Source: Rhizobium leucaenae USDA 9039
GTDB taxonomy: Bacteria; Pseudomonadota; Alphaproteobacteria; Rhizobiales; Rhizobiaceae
Reading direction: 5' to 3'
DNA length: 64,000 nucleotides
Assembly: GCF_000426285.1 (NCBI RefSeq)
Contig: NZ_AUFB01000004.1
Span: forward strand, 62,001-126,000
Shown: positions 47,425 through 57,543 of the stretch, in pieces
How the letters are laid out: every line of letters starts with the position of its first letter
How positions within the stretch are numbered: the first letter of the stretch is position 1
Program-made: the position numbers and the translations under genes
Notes under the pieces: generated by a model
Database searches by the model: none
Told to the model about the DNA's origin: nothing
The model's input: the letters and a program-made list of their open reading frames with translations, nothing else

Positions 47425-48168
47425 TCAGCCGTCGGTCCCGATCGTCAGGACGGTCGCGCCGATAATCGCGGCCGGATCGCCGGATGGCGTCGAGGACTGC
47501 AGTAGAACCGCGAGGCCGCGCCGGCCGCTTCTCTCCAAAACATTGGCGGGCAGCACGACATTCATTTCCTTGCCGTCCCACATGCCCACCGTCTCGACGT
47601 CCGAAACCGAGTGCAGATAGGTAATCTGCTGGCCGCTGTTTTCACCGGTCTTCGGAGACACCTGCTGTTCCCGGTCGAAATAGGCGACAACCACATTGGC
47701 ACGGCCCTGGCCGGCGCCGATTTTAATCTCCAGTTCGTCGCCCTTCATCGCAGCACTGACGGGGACCGTCAGGCCCTTGCCCTGGCGCTGGAACTCGTCG
47801 AGCTTGAAATTGATGGCGTTTAGATCGGCACCGTTCAGATGGTCGCGGCCATTGATGATCGCCTGCGGCGTATAGACCCCGCTGCGGCCGAGGGTACGGG
47901 CATAGGCATATTGCCGAGCCGTATTGTCCTTGGACGCCATCGTGTCGTTCCAGCCGAGATAGTTCCAATAATCGACGTGGTAGGCGAGTGCGACGACGTC
48001 GCCCTGGCGGATCAGCTTTTGAAATGCAGCATCGGCCGGCGGACAGGAGGCGCAGCCCTGAGAGGTGAAGAGTTCGACGACGCCCTTGATTTTGGCAAGC
48101 TCCTGCGCATGCAGCGAACTTGCGAGCGCGATGCCTGCTAGAAGTGGAACCAAAAGCCGTAAGCGCAT
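47425..48168 (-). CDS. DUF1223 thioredoxin-like secreted protein
   Basis: A 247-residue protein with signal peptide MRLRLLVPLLAGIALASSLHA. The DUF1223 domain starts VVELFTSQGCASCPPADAAFQKL with a CxxC-like CASC thioredoxin-type motif, then YHVDYWNYLGWNDTMAS, with VYTPQAIINGRDHLNG further on. Probably periplasmic with a redox or binding role; function unproven. The start gives the signal peptide; a start 60 bases upstream is rejected. Confidence 0.92.
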   Translation of the reverse strand: MRLRLLVPLLAGIALASSLHAQELAKIKGVVELFTSQGCASCPPADAAFQKLIRQGDVVALAYHVDYWNYLGWNDTMASKDNTARQYAYARTLGRSGVYTPQAIINGRDHLNGADLNAINFKLDEFQRQGKGLTVPVSAAMKGDELEIKIGAGQGRANVVVAYFDREQQVSPKTGENSGQQITYLHSVSDVETVGMWDGKEMNVVLPANVLERSGRRGLAVLLQSSTPSGDPAAIIGATVLTIGTDG

Positions 48169-48367
48169 GCCGTTATACCTCTTTCCCAGACCGTGAAAGC
48201 CTTGTGCTGGCACGAACCCCGAAACCACTTCCGCTTTTCAGGATGCCGTAAAGCCTCATCAAGCCTGATAAATCTGAAACAAGAGATAATAGCTAAGCAC
48301 GATGACGCAAAGTCACGAAGGGGTGAGACCAAGGCCTGGAGACGTTAGCGTCGTACACATCGGCGTG

Positions 48368-48407
48368 AAAAACAAGACGCCGCCGGAAAGCTGTGCTCCG
48401 GCGGCGT
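48368..48407 (-). terminator. Terminator of acnA
   Basis: Perfect 11-base arms ACGCCGCCGGA and TCCGGCGGCGT (48377-48407) with a nine-base loop; on the minus strand followed by CTTGTTTTT. It is 20 bases past the acnA stop. Confidence 0.8.
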
Positions 48408-48426
48408 GTACAAGTTTTTACGTCAA

Positions 48427-51117
48427 TCAGGCCGCGAGATCGCGCAGAACGGTCTGCAGAATGCCGCCGTTGTTGACGTAGGTCACCTCATCCAGCGTAT
48501 CGATGCGGCAGATGATCGGAACGTCCTTCACGGAGCCGTCGCCATAGGTGATCTTGGCGATCTTGCGCTCGCGCGGCTTGATGTGTTCCAGGCCTTCGAT
48601 CGTCACGAGCTCGTCGCCCTTCAGGCCGAGGCTGGCCCAGGTCGTGCCGTCCTCGAAGACGAAGGGGATGACGCCCATGCCGACCAGGTTCGAGCGGTGG
48701 ATACGCTCGAAGGACTGGGCGATCACGGCGCGTACGCCGAGCAGGTTCGTACCCTTGGCAGCCCAGTCGCGCGACGAGCCGTTGCCGTATTCGACGCCTG
48801 CGAAGATGACGAGCGGAACGCCCTCGGCCTTGTACTGCATGGCCGCGTCGTAGATCGAAGTCTCTTCCTTGGACGGATAATGGATGGTGTAGCCACCTTC
48901 CTTGCCATTCGGGCCGAGCATGTGGTTGCGGATGCGGATATTGGCGAAGGTGCCGCGCATCATGACCTCATGATTGCCGCGGCGCGTGCCGTACTGGTTG
49001 AAGTCGGCAACGCCGACGCCATGACCGATGAGGTAGGAACCGGCCGGCGAGGCAGCCTTGATCGAACCGGCCGGAGAAATGTGGTCGGTGGTGATCTTGT
49101 CGCCGAAGAGACCGAGAACGCGAGCGCCCTTGATGTCGGAAACGCCGGCGCCGGTCTTGCCCATGCCGACAAAGTAAGGCGGGTTCTGCACATAGGTCGA
49201 GTTGTCGTCCCAGGCATAGGTCTGGCCCGGAGGAACCTGCACGGCCTGCCAGTTGGCATCGCCCTTGAAGACATCGGCATACTTGCTCTCATAGAGCTCG
49301 CGGGTGACGTACTTCAGGATGAATTCCTGCACTTCCTGCGAGGTCGGCCAGATATCCTTGAGGAAGACCGGCTTGCCGTTCTGGTCCTCGCCGATCGGCT
49401 CCTTCGTCAGATCCATCTGCACCGTGCCGGCGAGCGCATAAGCGACGACGAGCGGCGGGGACGCCAGGTAGTTCGCCTGGACGTCGGGCGAAATGCGGCC
49501 TTCGAAGTTGCGGTTACCGGAGAGAACGCCCGAAACGATCAGGCCCTTGTCGTTGATCGTCTTGGAGATCGGTGTCGGCAGCGGGCCGGAATTGCCGATG
49601 CAGGTGGTGCAGCCGAAGCCGACCAGGTTGAAGCCGAGCTTGTCGAGATCGGCCTGCAGGCCGGACTTGGCGAGATATTCGCCGACGACCTGCGATCCGG
49701 GAGCCAGCGAGGTCTTGACCCAGGGCTTGGTCTTCAGGCCCTTTGCAACGGCGTTGCGGGCGAGCAGGCCGGCAGCGATCAGCACCGACGGGTTCGAGGT
49801 GTTGGTGCAGGACGTGATGGCAGCGATGGCGACGTCGCCATGGCCGATATCGAAATCCGTGCCTTCGACGGCATAGCGGTTGGAGAGCTGGCCGGGCTTC
49901 TTGTATTCGGTGTCCATCGAGGTGGCAAAACCGGAAGCGATGTTTTCCAGCGCGATACGGCCTTCCGGGCGCTTCGGGCCGGCCATTGACGGCACGACGT
50001 CGTTAAGGTCGAGTTCCAGCGTATCCGTGAAGACGAGATCGGAACCGTCGCCTTCGCGCCACATGCCCTGCGCCTTCGAATAGGCTTCGACGAGCGCGAT
50101 GCGGTCCTTCGCACGGCCGGACATGTTGAGATAGTTCAACGTTTCCTTGTCGACCGGGAAGAAGCCGCAGGTCGCGCCGTATTCCGGACCCATGTTGCCG
50201 ATGGTAGCGCGGTCGGCGAGCGGCATGTTGTCGAGGCCAGGGCCGAAGAATTCGACGAACTTGGAAACGACGCCCTTCTTGCGCAGCATCTGCACGACGG
50301 TCAGAACGAGGTCGGTCGCGGTTACGCCTTCCTTGAGCTTGCCGGTGAGCTTGAAGCCGATGACTTCCGGCAGCAGCATGGAGACCGGCTGGCCGAGCAT
50401 CGCAGCTTCAGCTTCGATACCGCCAACGCCCCAGCCGAGAACGCCGAGACCGTTGATCATGGTCGTGTGCGAATCCGTGCCGACGCAAGTGTCGGGATAG
50501 GCAATCGTTTCGCCCTCTTCTTCCTTCGTCCAGACCGTCTGGCCGAGATATTCGAGGTTGACCTGGTGACAGATGCCGGTGCCGGGGGGAACGACGCGGA
50601 AGTTCTTGAAAGCCTGCTGACCCCACTTCAGGAAGCGGTAGCGCTCGCCGTTGCGCTGGTATTCCAGCTCGACGTTCTTGGCGAAGGCCTGCGGCGTGCC
50701 GAATTCGTCGACGATGACGGAGTGGTCGATGACGAGGTCGACGGGAACCAGCGGATTGATCTTTTCCGGATCGCCGCCGAGCGACACCATCGCGTCGCGC
50801 ATGGCAGCGAGATCGACCACGGCCGGAACGCCGGTGAAGTCCTGCATCAGCACGCGCGCCGGGCGATAGGCGATTTCGTTCTCGACGGTACCCTTGTTGG
50901 TCAGCCATTCGGCGACTGCAACGATATGGTCCTTGGTGACCGACTGCCCGTCTTCAAAACGCAGCAGGTTTTCCAGAAGCACCTTCATGGAATAAGGCAG
51001 CTTGGAAACACCGGGCAGACCATTGGCCTCAGCCTTGGGCAGGCTGAAATAGAGATAGTCTTTCCCGTTCACGGTCAGCGTGGAACGACAATTGAAACTG
51101 TCAAGAGATTTAGACAC
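48427..51117 (-). CDS. acnA: Aconitate hydratase A
   Basis: An 896-residue iron-sulfur enzyme interconverting citrate and isocitrate in the TCA cycle. Motifs: [33 protein letters not shown], the 4Fe-4S cysteines in [14 protein letters not shown] and [13 protein letters not shown], and the swivel-domain [40 protein letters not shown]. It is full-length and divergent from ccmA with about 260 bases between. A single-gene unit with its own terminator. Confidence 0.98.
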   Translation of the reverse strand: MSKSLDSFNCRSTLTVNGKDYLYFSLPKAEANGLPGVSKLPYSMKVLLENLLRFEDGQSVTKDHIVAVAEWLTNKGTVENEIAYRPARVLMQDFTGVPAVVDLAAMRDAMVSLGGDPEKINPLVPVDLVIDHSVIVDEFGTPQAFAKNVELEYQRNGERYRFLKWGQQAFKNFRVVPPGTGICHQVNLEYLGQTVWTKEEEGETIAYPDTCVGTDSHTTMINGLGVLGWGVGGIEAEAAMLGQPVSMLLPEVIGFKLTGKLKEGVTATDLVLTVVQMLRKKGVVSKFVEFFGPGLDNMPLADRATIGNMGPEYGATCGFFPVDKETLNYLNMSGRAKDRIALVEAYSKAQGMWREGDGSDLVFTDTLELDLNDVVPSMAGPKRPEGRIALENIASGFATSMDTEYKKPGQLSNRYAVEGTDFDIGHGDVAIAAITSCTNTSNPSVLIAAGLLARNAVAKGLKTKPWVKTSLAPGSQVVGEYLAKSGLQADLDKLGFNLVGFGCTTCIGNSGPLPTPISKTINDKGLIVSGVLSGNRNFEGRISPDVQANYLASPPLVVAYALAGTVQMDLTKEPIGEDQNGKPVFLKDIWPTSQEVQEFILKYVTRELYESKYADVFKGDANWQAVQVPPGQTYAWDDNSTYVQNPPYFVGMGKTGAGVSDIKGARVLGLFGDKITTDHISPAGSIKAASPAGSYLIGHGVGVADFNQYGTRRGNHEVMMRGTFANIRIRNHMLGPNGKEGGYTIHYPSKEETSIYDAAMQYKAEGVPLVIFAGVEYGNGSSRDWAAKGTNLLGVRAVIAQSFERIHRSNLVGMGVIPFVFEDGTTWASLGLKGDELVTIEGLEHIKPRERKIAKITYGDGSVKDVPIICRIDTLDEVTYVNNGGILQTVLRDLAA

Positions 51118-51282
51118 GAGAGACCCCGTTTCTGATAGCCAACACAGTCGTGCGAACGCCTATGCACTTTATGCACATCAGGATGCGGGTACGGCCATTT
51201 CCGCTGTCCGCACGTAAGGCAGAAAACCTTATGTTCGGCGCAAGGATGAAATTCACGCCGACCGCTGGCGTGGTTGCGGGTC

Positions 51283-51311
51283 TTATAGATAATTTCGTAA
51301 AGACTTGCCAG
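51283..51311 (-). promoter_or_regulatory. Candidate acnA promoter
   Basis: On the minus strand CTGGCA (51311-51306), 17 bases and CTATAA (51288-51283). The -10 is good, the -35 partial. It would leave a leader of about 160 bases. Inference. Confidence 0.3.
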
Positions 51312-51378
51312 AGTGGCAAAGCGCAAATTTGGACAATTTTTTGCGCGCGCGGCAATGAAAACGGGAAAGCCTGAGCAG

Positions 51379-52026
51379 ATGCATCTAAGCGCTGAAAACC
51401 TGGCGGCAAGGCGGGGCGAAGACCTGATTTTCACGAATGTTTCCTTCAGCTTGAGCAGTGGCGAGGCCCTCATTCTGACCGGCCGCAACGGCTCGGGAAA
51501 ATCGACGCTTCTGCGTGTTGTCGCGGGCCTCCTGAAGCAGGAAAAAGGCTGCGTCGTTTTCACCGATTCCAAGGGCGAATCAGACCGCCCGGCGTGCGAG
51601 GTCAGCCACTATCTCGGCCATCGCAATGCGATGAAATCGGAGCTCACCGTGGCCGAAAATCTCTCCTTTTGGAAAACCTTCTTGGGCGACATGCCAGGCG
51701 GCTCCAGTTTGGATATCGATGAAGCCGCGGATGCCGTCGGCCTTGCCGGCATCACCCACCTGCCCTTCGGCTATCTCTCCGCCGGTCAGCAACGCCGAAT
51801 CGCCTTTGCCAAATTGCTGGTCGCCTATCGCCCGATCTGGATCCTCGATGAACCGACGGCAGCGCTGGACGCGACGGCCGACCGGCTGCTTGCGCAGCTC
51901 ATCACGGCCCATCAGAGGTCCGGAGGCATTGTATTGGCGGCGACCCATCAGCCGCTGGGTCTTTCGAATGCGCGGGAAATGCGGATGACCGGGTTTGCTG
52001 GAGTGAATGCGGGGGTTTGGGGATGA
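51379..52026 (+). CDS. ccmA: Haem exporter ATP-binding protein CcmA
   Basis: A 215-residue ABC ATPase of cytochrome c maturation. Walker A GRNGSGKSTLLRVVAGLLKQ, signature FGYLSAGQQRRIAFAKLL, Walker B IWILDEPTAALD. It works with CcmB and CcmC to release haem-loaded CcmE. Two earlier in-frame ATGs (51313, 51355) would give longer N-termini; the one at 51379 gives the family length. Its 3' end is followed by a palindromic repeat pair before ccmB. Confidence 0.95.
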   Translation: MHLSAENLAARRGEDLIFTNVSFSLSSGEALILTGRNGSGKSTLLRVVAGLLKQEKGCVVFTDSKGESDRPACEVSHYLGHRNAMKSELTVAENLSFWKTFLGDMPGGSSLDIDEAADAVGLAGITHLPFGYLSAGQQRRIAFAKLLVAYRPIWILDEPTAALDATADRLLAQLITAHQRSGGIVLAATHQPLGLSNAREMRMTGFAGVNAGVWG

Positions 52027-52042
52027 GTTCGACAATGCAGAG

Positions 52043-52115
52043 TCTGCCGAACCTGCGATACCCCCCTCTGTCACTTCGTGACATCTCCCCCACAAGGGGG
52101 GAGATCGTTTGGAGT
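52043..52115. repeat. Palindromic repeat between ccmA and ccmB, copy 1
   Basis: Ordered modules TCTGCCGAACCTGCG, ACCCCCCTCTGTC, GACATCTCCCCC and AAGGGGGGAGATCG. Same family as two copies inside ftsY (57080 and 57307) and as the inverted copy at 52200. It can fold into two stem-loops and lies within the ccm transcript. Confidence 0.75.
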
Positions 52116-52199
52116 TCGCCGCACCGTCTTACAAAATCGCAAAGCTCAGCTTCAGCAGATCCGATTTTGAATGAGAGTATGCACGTGCCGCAAGTTACC

Positions 52200-52249
52200 A
52201 ATCTCCCCCCTTGTGGGGGAGATGTCCCGAAAGGGACAGAGGGGGGCAT
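52200..52249. repeat. Palindromic repeat between ccmA and ccmB, copy 2 (inverted)
   Basis: ATCTCCCCCCTTGTGGGGG, GATGTCCCGAAAGGGACAG and AGGGGGGCATC: inverted relative to copy 1, so copies could pair with each other over about 50 bases. It ends 24 bases before the ccmB start. Confidence 0.75.
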
Positions 52250-52273
52250 CTCTCACCACGGCAGGATATCCCC

Positions 52274-52933
52274 ATGACCGCCCTCTTCCTCCGCGACCTC
52301 CGACTTTCGGTGCGCGCCGGTGGCGGCGCCCTCATCGGCATCCTCTTCTTTCTGACCGTCGTCGCCGTCATTCCCTTCGGCGTCGGCCCCGATCTGAAGC
52401 TTTTGTCGCGCATCGGCCCGGCCATCGTCTGGATCGGCGCGCTGTTGTCTGCCCTCCTTGGCCTCGATCGCCTGTTTCAGGCCGAACGCGATGACGGATC
52501 GCTCGATCTGCTGGTCATGCAGGAAACGCCGCTGGTGCTGACCGTGCTCACCAAATGCGCCGCGCACTGGACGGCGACTGGCCTGCCGCTGGTCATCGCC
52601 TCGCCGTTGCTCGGCCTCTTCATGAACATGAACGAGACGGCAATCGGCGCGACAGCGCTGACTTTGCTTGTCGGTTCGCCGGCCATCACCTTCATCGGCG
52701 CGGTCGGCGCCGCCGTCGCCGTCGCCTTGCCGCGCGGCGGGCTGCTTGTGTCGATCCTGGTGCTGCCGCTGACCATTCCCGTGCTGATCTTCGGCGTCAG
52801 CGCCACCTATGCCGCCGTCGAAGGTCCGCAGCCCTTCCTGCCGCCTTTCCTGATTCTGATGGCCCTGACCTTATTCTTCGCCGTGCTCGGGCCTGCGGCG
52901 GCGGCTCTTGCCTTGCGCAACACGACGGATTGA
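52274..52933 (+). CDS. ccmB: Haem exporter membrane protein CcmB
   Basis: A 219-residue membrane protein with six hydrophobic segments, typical CcmB signature LFLRDLRLSVRAGGGALIGILFFLTVVAVIPFGVGPD. Works with CcmA and CcmC. The start follows the second repeat copy; upstream in-frame ATG would run through the repeat and is rejected. Confidence 0.95.
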   Translation: MTALFLRDLRLSVRAGGGALIGILFFLTVVAVIPFGVGPDLKLLSRIGPAIVWIGALLSALLGLDRLFQAERDDGSLDLLVMQETPLVLTVLTKCAAHWTATGLPLVIASPLLGLFMNMNETAIGATALTLLVGSPAITFIGAVGAAVAVALPRGGLLVSILVLPLTIPVLIFGVSATYAAVEGPQPFLPPFLILMALTLFFAVLGPAAAALALRNTTD

Positions 52934-52991
52934 TCGCCCCGAGACGCTGGGGTCGATTGCCGTATAAGCGATATCGGTTTAAACAGGAAAA

Positions 52992-53753
52992 ATGAGCGAT
53001 ATCAGTCCTGCGATCAGCCGATTTTCCGACCTCGCCAACCCAACGCGGTTCCTGGCGCTTTCGGCGCGTCTTATTCCCTGGCTGGCGGCCATATCAGCCG
53101 TGCTCTTCGCGATCGGTCTCTATCTCGCCTTCTCGACCGAGGGAGACTATCAGCAGGGCGATACAGTCCGCATCATGTATATCCACGTGCCGGCCGCCTG
53201 GCTGTCGATGATGTGCTATACGATCATGAGCATGTCTGCGATCGGCACGCTGGTCTGGCGCCATCCGCTCGCTGATGTCGCCGCCAAGGCTGCCGCGCCG
53301 CTCGGCGCCGCTTTCACCCTTATTGCCCTCGTCACCGGCTCGCTCTGGGGCAAGCCGATGTGGGGCACCTATTGGGTCTGGGATGCCCGGCTCACTTCGG
53401 TTTTCATCCTCTTCCTGATGTATCTTGGGTTGATCGCGCTGAACCGCGCCATGGATGATCCATCGAAGGCAGCGCGCGTCAGCGCCGTGCTGATCCTTGT
53501 CGGTTTCATCAACATTCCGATCATCAAGTTCTCGGTCGACTGGTGGAACACGCTGCATCAGTCCGAAAGCATCATGCGCGTGGACGGCCCAACCATCGAT
53601 GCGCAATTCCTTTGGCCGCTCTTCACCATGGCGCTTGCCTTCACGCTGCTGTTCTTCACGCTGCATCTGATGGCGATCCGCAACGAGATCTGGCGTCGCC
53701 GCATTGCCGCGCAGCGCCGTCTCGCCGCCCGCATGGCCGCCCGGGAGGAATAG
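52992..53753 (+). CDS. ccmC: Haem transporter/holo-CcmE maturation protein CcmC
   Basis: A 253-residue integral protein with six helices. The WWD-type tryptophan-rich haem-handling loop is in [35 protein letters not shown] carries a conserved histidine and later MRVDGPTI. CcmC loads haem onto CcmE. Next gene starts two bases after its stop. Confidence 0.95.
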   Translation: MSDISPAISRFSDLANPTRFLALSARLIPWLAAISAVLFAIGLYLAFSTEGDYQQGDTVRIMYIHVPAAWLSMMCYTIMSMSAIGTLVWRHPLADVAAKAAAPLGAAFTLIALVTGSLWGKPMWGTYWVWDARLTSVFILFLMYLGLIALNRAMDDPSKAARVSAVLILVGFINIPIIKFSVDWWNTLHQSESIMRVDGPTIDAQFLWPLFTMALAFTLLFFTLHLMAIRNEIWRRRIAAQRRLAARMAAREE

Positions 53754-53754
53754 T

Positions 53755-53928
53755 ATGACGCATCCTTTCTACGTCTACGGCTCCTATGGTTTTACCGCCG
53801 CCATGATCATCGCCGTCCTCGCCTGGACATGGATCGATGGGCGTCTGCGGCGCAAGGAAATCGCCGCACTCGAAGCCTCCGGCATCCGCCGCCGGTCGCA
53901 GCGCACGCCGGAAGGCAAGGCGAAATGA
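53755..53928 (+). CDS. ccmD: Haem exporter accessory protein CcmD
   Basis: A 57-residue membrane peptide with one helix ([20 protein letters not shown]), the CcmD shape, and a basic tail. It binds CcmABC and helps release holo-CcmE. Coupled with neighbours: its ATG follows the ccmC stop and the last bases overlap ccmG as ATGA. Confidence 0.9.
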   Translation: MTHPFYVYGSYGFTAAMIIAVLAWTWIDGRLRRKEIAALEASGIRRRSQRTPEGKAK

Positions 53929-54536
53929 GCTTGGGAACCGAAGAAGGCAACAAGCCGAAATCGGCCGGCACCGGTCGCTATCTGCTGGCGCTCATTCCAC
54001 TGATCGTCTTTGCCTGCATTGCCCTCGCCGTTGGCAAGGTGATGTATGACCAGGAAGTCCACGGCACCGATATTTCCGCCATCCCCTCTGCCCTGATCGG
54101 CACAAGAGCCCCGACATTGGCGCTCGCTCCGCTCGACGGCTCCAACCTGCCGGCGCTGACAGACAATGCCATTAAGGGCAAGCTGACGCTCGTCAACGTC
54201 TTCGCCTCCTGGTGCCTACCCTGCCGCGAGGAACACCCGGTCTTGAAGCAACTCGCCAAAGATGGCCGGCTGAACATCGTCGCCATCAACTACAAGGACA
54301 CTGGCGAAAACGCCCTGCGTTTCCTCGGCGAACTCGGCAATCCCTATAGCGCCATCGGCATCGATCCGAACGGTTCGGCTGCCATCGACTGGGGCGTCTA
54401 CGGCATTCCGGAATCCTACCTGGTCGCCCCCGACGGCACGATCCTCTATAAACAGGTCGGGCCATTTACGGCTAACAGCCTCAAAGAGGGGCTTTATCCG
54501 GCGATAGAGAAAGCTCAAGGGAAGTCGGCACTTTAA
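53925..54536 (+). CDS. ccmG: Thiol:disulfide oxidoreductase CcmG/DsbE
   Basis: A 203-residue thioredoxin-fold protein. One N-terminal membrane anchor ([21 protein letters not shown]) then the periplasmic domain with [16 protein letters not shown] (CxxC) and [15 protein letters not shown] (cis-proline). It reduces apocytochrome c CXXCH before haem attachment. It is the last ccm gene here; ccmE and ccmFH are not in the window. Confidence 0.96.
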   Translation: MSLGTEEGNKPKSAGTGRYLLALIPLIVFACIALAVGKVMYDQEVHGTDISAIPSALIGTRAPTLALAPLDGSNLPALTDNAIKGKLTLVNVFASWCLPCREEHPVLKQLAKDGRLNIVAINYKDTGENALRFLGELGNPYSAIGIDPNGSAAIDWGVYGIPESYLVAPDGTILYKQVGPFTANSLKEGLYPAIEKAQGKSAL

Positions 54537-54539
54537 CCC

Positions 54540-54708
54540 CTTCTCCCCGCCGCTGGGGCGAAGGGCGGATGAGGGGGCCGAGAAGCGAAGCGACGAGGGC
54601 CTTGAGCGGCAGCGAAAGGCAATCTCCGGCAACGCCCCCTTCACCCGGCGCTCCTTCGATAAACTCGGGAGCGCCCCCTCTCCCCGATGGGGCGAGGGAA
54701 AGAAACTA
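54540..54708. repeat. RIME-like mosaic repeat, long copy
   Basis: Includes CTTCTCCCCGCCGCTGGGG, GCGGATGAGGGGGC, CGCTCCTTCGATAAACTCGG paired to GGGAGCGCC, and CTCTCCCCGATGGGGCGAGG. Several self-pairing modules. It occupies the whole space between ccmG and the convergent DUF2585 gene and touches the DUF2585 stop region. Shares modules with the copies at 46461 and 46590. Confidence 0.65.
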
Positions 54709-55296
54709 AAGCCCGCCCTGCCAAGTCTTGATCGCCTCGATCGGCCAGACCAGCATGATGATGTTCAGCGTGAGATTGTCGCGGATCAGCCAGCCGGTGA
54801 ACACCTCGAAGAAAATGGCGATCACGATGGTCAGCGCCACCGGCGCGCGCCATGCGAACAGGAAGCCGACGACCATGAACACCGCGTCCATCGCGGAGTT
54901 CATGATGCTGTCGCCGAAATAGTCGAGCGAGATCGTCGCCGTGCGGTAACGATTGATGATGATCGGCGAATTCTCGAGCAGCTCCCAGCCGGATTCGATC
55001 AGCATGGCAACGAACAAGCGCATCGACAGGGGCTTGCGGCGCATGATCAGATGCGTCAGCCCAAAGAACAGGAAGCCGTGGATGATGTGCGACGGCGTGT
55101 ACCAGTCGGCCATATGCTGCGAATTGCCGCTGGATTTCACGACGGGTTCGAAGAGCTTGACATAGCCGCAGGTGCAGATCGGCACCCGGCCCATCATATA
55201 TTCCGCAACGATCTGGACGAGCAGGACCATCGCGCAGGCAATGAACCAGAAGCTCTGCTGCCGATAGCGATTTTCGGCGTCAGCCAGCGTCGTCAT
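54706..55296 (-). CDS. DUF2585 (UPF0314) membrane protein
   Basis: A 196-residue inner-membrane protein with about five hydrophobic segments. [46 protein letters not shown] is the UPF0314 signature, with the CTCGYVKL cysteine pair and [10 protein letters not shown]. Function unknown. Its ATG overlaps the upstream septation-protein stop as ATGA, linking it to the ftsY cluster. Confidence 0.9.
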   Translation of the reverse strand: MTTLADAENRYRQQSFWFIACAMVLLVQIVAEYMMGRVPICTCGYVKLFEPVVKSSGNSQHMADWYTPSHIIHGFLFFGLTHLIMRRKPLSMRLFVAMLIESGWELLENSPIIINRYRTATISLDYFGDSIMNSAMDAVFMVVGFLFAWRAPVALTIVIAIFFEVFTGWLIRDNLTLNIIMLVWPIEAIKTWQGGL

Positions 55297-56012
55297 TCTT
55301 CGGCTTCCGCTGGCGGATTGACCGTGTGCTTCATGATCAGCGGCATCTGCGACAAGGTGAAGATGATGGTGATCGGCATCGTACCCCAGACCTTGAACAG
55401 CACCCAGAGATTATCAGCGGCTTTGACATCGGGCAGGTAATACCAGTTCGACCCGCGCCAGACGATTTCGTTGAGCACGGCGAGAAACAGGAAGAAGATG
55501 CCCCAGCGCAGCGTGAGCTTGCGCCAGCCTTCGCTATCCAACTGGAAAGCCGCATTGAAGACATAGCCGAGCAGCGATCTGCCGAAGGCAAGCCCGCCGA
55601 GCAGCACCACACCGAACAGGGCGTTGATGATGGTCGGCTTCATCTTAATGAAGGTCTCGTTCTGCAGATAGATGCCGAGCGCGCCGAAGGTGACGACGAC
55701 GATGCCGGAAACGAAGGGCATCAGCGGCAGATGACCGAGCATGATCTTCGAGACGATGAGCGAGGTCACCGTTGCCGCCATGAACAAGGCGGTTGCGACG
55801 AAGAGCGGACCGCCGAGTGCTGACAATGCCGGAAAATGCTGCACCAGCCATTCGCCACGCAGATTGCCGAAGAAGAAGACCAGCAACGGCCCAAGTTCCA
55901 GAACCAGCTTCAGCAGGGGATGATGCTTGTCGGCAGCACTTGGGGTTAGGTCACTGTCGCTGGTCGTCATTGCGGCACTCTCACTATCATCGAATTTGGT
56001 CTTGTCGTTCAT
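55293..56012 (-). CDS. Septation protein A (YciB/IspZ family)
   Basis: A 239-residue inner-membrane protein with about six helices. [28 protein letters not shown], then [59 protein letters not shown], is the intracellular septation protein A signature. The N-terminal 25 residues are polar; ATG at 56012 overlaps ftsY as ATGA, and an ATG at 55970 is an alternative. Mutants of homologues show division or envelope defects. Confidence 0.94.
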   Translation of the reverse strand: MNDKTKFDDSESAAMTTSDSDLTPSAADKHHPLLKLVLELGPLLVFFFGNLRGEWLVQHFPALSALGGPLFVATALFMAATVTSLIVSKIMLGHLPLMPFVSGIVVVTFGALGIYLQNETFIKMKPTIINALFGVVLLGGLAFGRSLLGYVFNAAFQLDSEGWRKLTLRWGIFFLFLAVLNEIVWRGSNWYYLPDVKAADNLWVLFKVWGTMPITIIFTLSQMPLIMKHTVNPPAEAEE

Positions 56013-57520
56013 TGACCGATCCCGGCAATGGCCTGGGCAAAATCCTCGGCCTCGAACGGCTCGAGATCGTCTACACCTTCGCCGACGCCGATGAAATAGA
56101 CCGGCAGCTTATGCTTGGCCGAGATGGCAACGAGAATGCCACCGCGCGCCGTGCCGTCGAGCTTGGTCATGATCAGCCCGTTGACTCCTGCGATGTTGCG
56201 GAAGATTTCCACCTGATTCAAGGCATTCTGGCCCGTGGTCGCATCCAGCGTCTGCAGGACGGTATGCGGCGCATCCGGATCGAGCTTGCCGAGAACGCGG
56301 ACGATCTTTTCCAGCTCCGCCATCAGCTCCGCCTTGTTCTGCAGGCGGCCGGCGGTGTCGATGATCAGCACATCGCTCTTGTTGGCCTTGGCCTGCTGGA
56401 AAGCATCGAAGGCGAGGCCGGCGGCATCGGCGCCGAGCTTGGTGCCGATGAATTCCGACTTGGTGCGGTCGGCCCAGATCTTCAACTGCTCGATGGCGGC
56501 AGCGCGGAAGGTATCGCCGGCTGCGACCATGACCTTCAAACCCGCGCCGGACAGTTTCGCGGCAAGCTTGCCGATCGTCGTCGTCTTGCCGGTGCCGTTG
56601 ACGCCGACGATCAGGATGACATGCGGCTTATGACCGAGATCGAGCTGCAACGGCTTGGCGACCGGCTTCAGCACCTTGGCGATTTCCTGCGCCATGATCC
56701 GGCTGACATCCTCGCCGGTCACATCCTTGCCGTAGCGTTCCGAGGCCAGCGTATCGGTGACCCGCATGGCGGTCTCGACGCCAAGATCAGCCTGGATCAA
56801 CAGGTCTTCCAAATCCTGCAGGGTCTGGTCGTCCAGCTTGCGCTTGGTGAAAAGCGCCGAAATCTGACCGGTAAGCTGCGACGAGGTGCGCGCCAGGCCG
56901 GCCCGGAGGCGCTGGAACCATGAAAGCTTCTGCTTGGGGGCTTCCGGAATGGGAGCTGGAGCGGGGGCGGCCGTGGAGAAGCCCTTGGGGAGGATGGGGG
57001 ATGCGGCCGGGGTTTCGGCGGTTTCCGATGAAGGTTCTGAGTCTGTTGGAGATTCTGTGCTTTCCGACGAGAACTCCGAGTTTGTCGAGCCTGCGTCACC
57101 CCCCTCTGTCCTATCGGACATCTCCCCCTCAAGGGGGGAGATCGTTTCGGAGGTGGTCTCGTCAGGCTTATCACCAACTTCAGTCGCCACAGGATACTCT
57201 GCCGAAACAGCTTTCTCAGCCTCGATTACCTGAGCATTCAACGCAACGCGAACGTCTTCCGCTTGCGCATCGGCCTGCTCTTCTGGTTCGGAAGGCGCAG
57301 CATCCTCCAAACGATCTCCCCCCTTGTGGGGGAGATGTCCCGAAGGGACAGAGGGGGGTGACGCAGGCTCGGCAAATTCGGACGCAGCGGAAGATTCCCC
57401 AAGAGGCGCCTCTTGCGCAGCAGCCGCTTCCTCAACCGGCGAAACCTCACCCGGCGCCTGCTCTTCCACCGGCTTTTCGCGGCCGAAGGTGAAGACTTTT
57501 TTGATGAAATTGAGCGCCAT
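56009..57520 (-). CDS. ftsY: Signal recognition particle receptor FtsY
   Basis: A 503-residue GTPase that docks SRP-ribosome complexes at the membrane. The C-terminal NG domain has G1 [32 protein letters not shown]3 [16 protein letters not shown] and the [10 protein letters not shown] region. The N-terminal acidic A domain (about residues 1-205) is long and poorly conserved. Within it two peptides, [17 protein letters not shown] and [18 protein letters not shown], are the translated halves of palindromic repeats (57080-57153, 57307-57381). The reading frame is intact through both. Confidence 0.95.
   Translation of the reverse strand: MALNFIKKVFTFGREKPVEEQAPGEVSPVEEAAAAQEAPLGESSAASEFAEPASPPSVPSGHLPHKGGDRLEDAAPSEPEEQADAQAEDVRVALNAQVIEAEKAVSAEYPVATEVGDKPDETTSETISPLEGEMSDRTEGGDAGSTNSEFSSESTESPTDSEPSSETAETPAASPILPKGFSTAAPAPAPIPEAPKQKLSWFQRLRAGLARTSSQLTGQISALFTKRKLDDQTLQDLEDLLIQADLGVETAMRVTDTLASERYGKDVTGEDVSRIMAQEIAKVLKPVAKPLQLDLGHKPHVILIVGVNGTGKTTTIGKLAAKLSGAGLKVMVAAGDTFRAAAIEQLKIWADRTKSEFIGTKLGADAAGLAFDAFQQAKANKSDVLIIDTAGRLQNKAELMAELEKIVRVLGKLDPDAPHTVLQTLDATTGQNALNQVEIFRNIAGVNGLIMTKLDGTARGGILVAISAKHKLPVYFIGVGEGVDDLEPFEAEDFAQAIAGIGQ
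57080..57153. repeat. Palindromic repeat inside ftsY, copy 1
   Basis: Modules TTTGTCGAGCCTGCGTCAC, CCCCCCTCTGTC, ATCTCCCCC and AAGGGGGGAGATCG. Read on the minus strand it codes for [15 protein letters not shown]. It is the same element as copies between ccmA and ccmB, in the coding part of an essential gene, without a frameshift or stop. Confidence 0.8.
57307..57381. repeat. Palindromic repeat inside ftsY, copy 2 (inverted)
   Basis: Modules CGATCTCCCC, TTGTGGGGGAGATGTCCCG, GACAGAGGGGGGTGACGC and AGGCTCGGCAAATTCGG, opposite in orientation to copy 1. On the minus strand it codes for [17 protein letters not shown]. The two copies share even the AGCCTGCGTCAC flank, so they form a large inverted repeat. 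Confidence 0.8.
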
Positions 57521-57543
57521 GAATATTCCGTGAGCGAGTAGGA

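Noticed and set aside
47087..47581. A 164-codon open frame on the minus strand across the DUF2794-DUF1223 gap.
   Set aside because: It overlaps the DUF1223 gene in a different frame, passes through tandem hairpin repeats, and has low-complexity translation. It looks like a GC-rich shadow.
48296..48356. GACGCAAAGTCACG near the end of acnA resembles the core of a c-di-GMP-I riboswitch.
   Set aside because: The expected GAAA-loop hairpin before it and the tetraloop-receptor arm after it are missing, and no gene follows on that strand.
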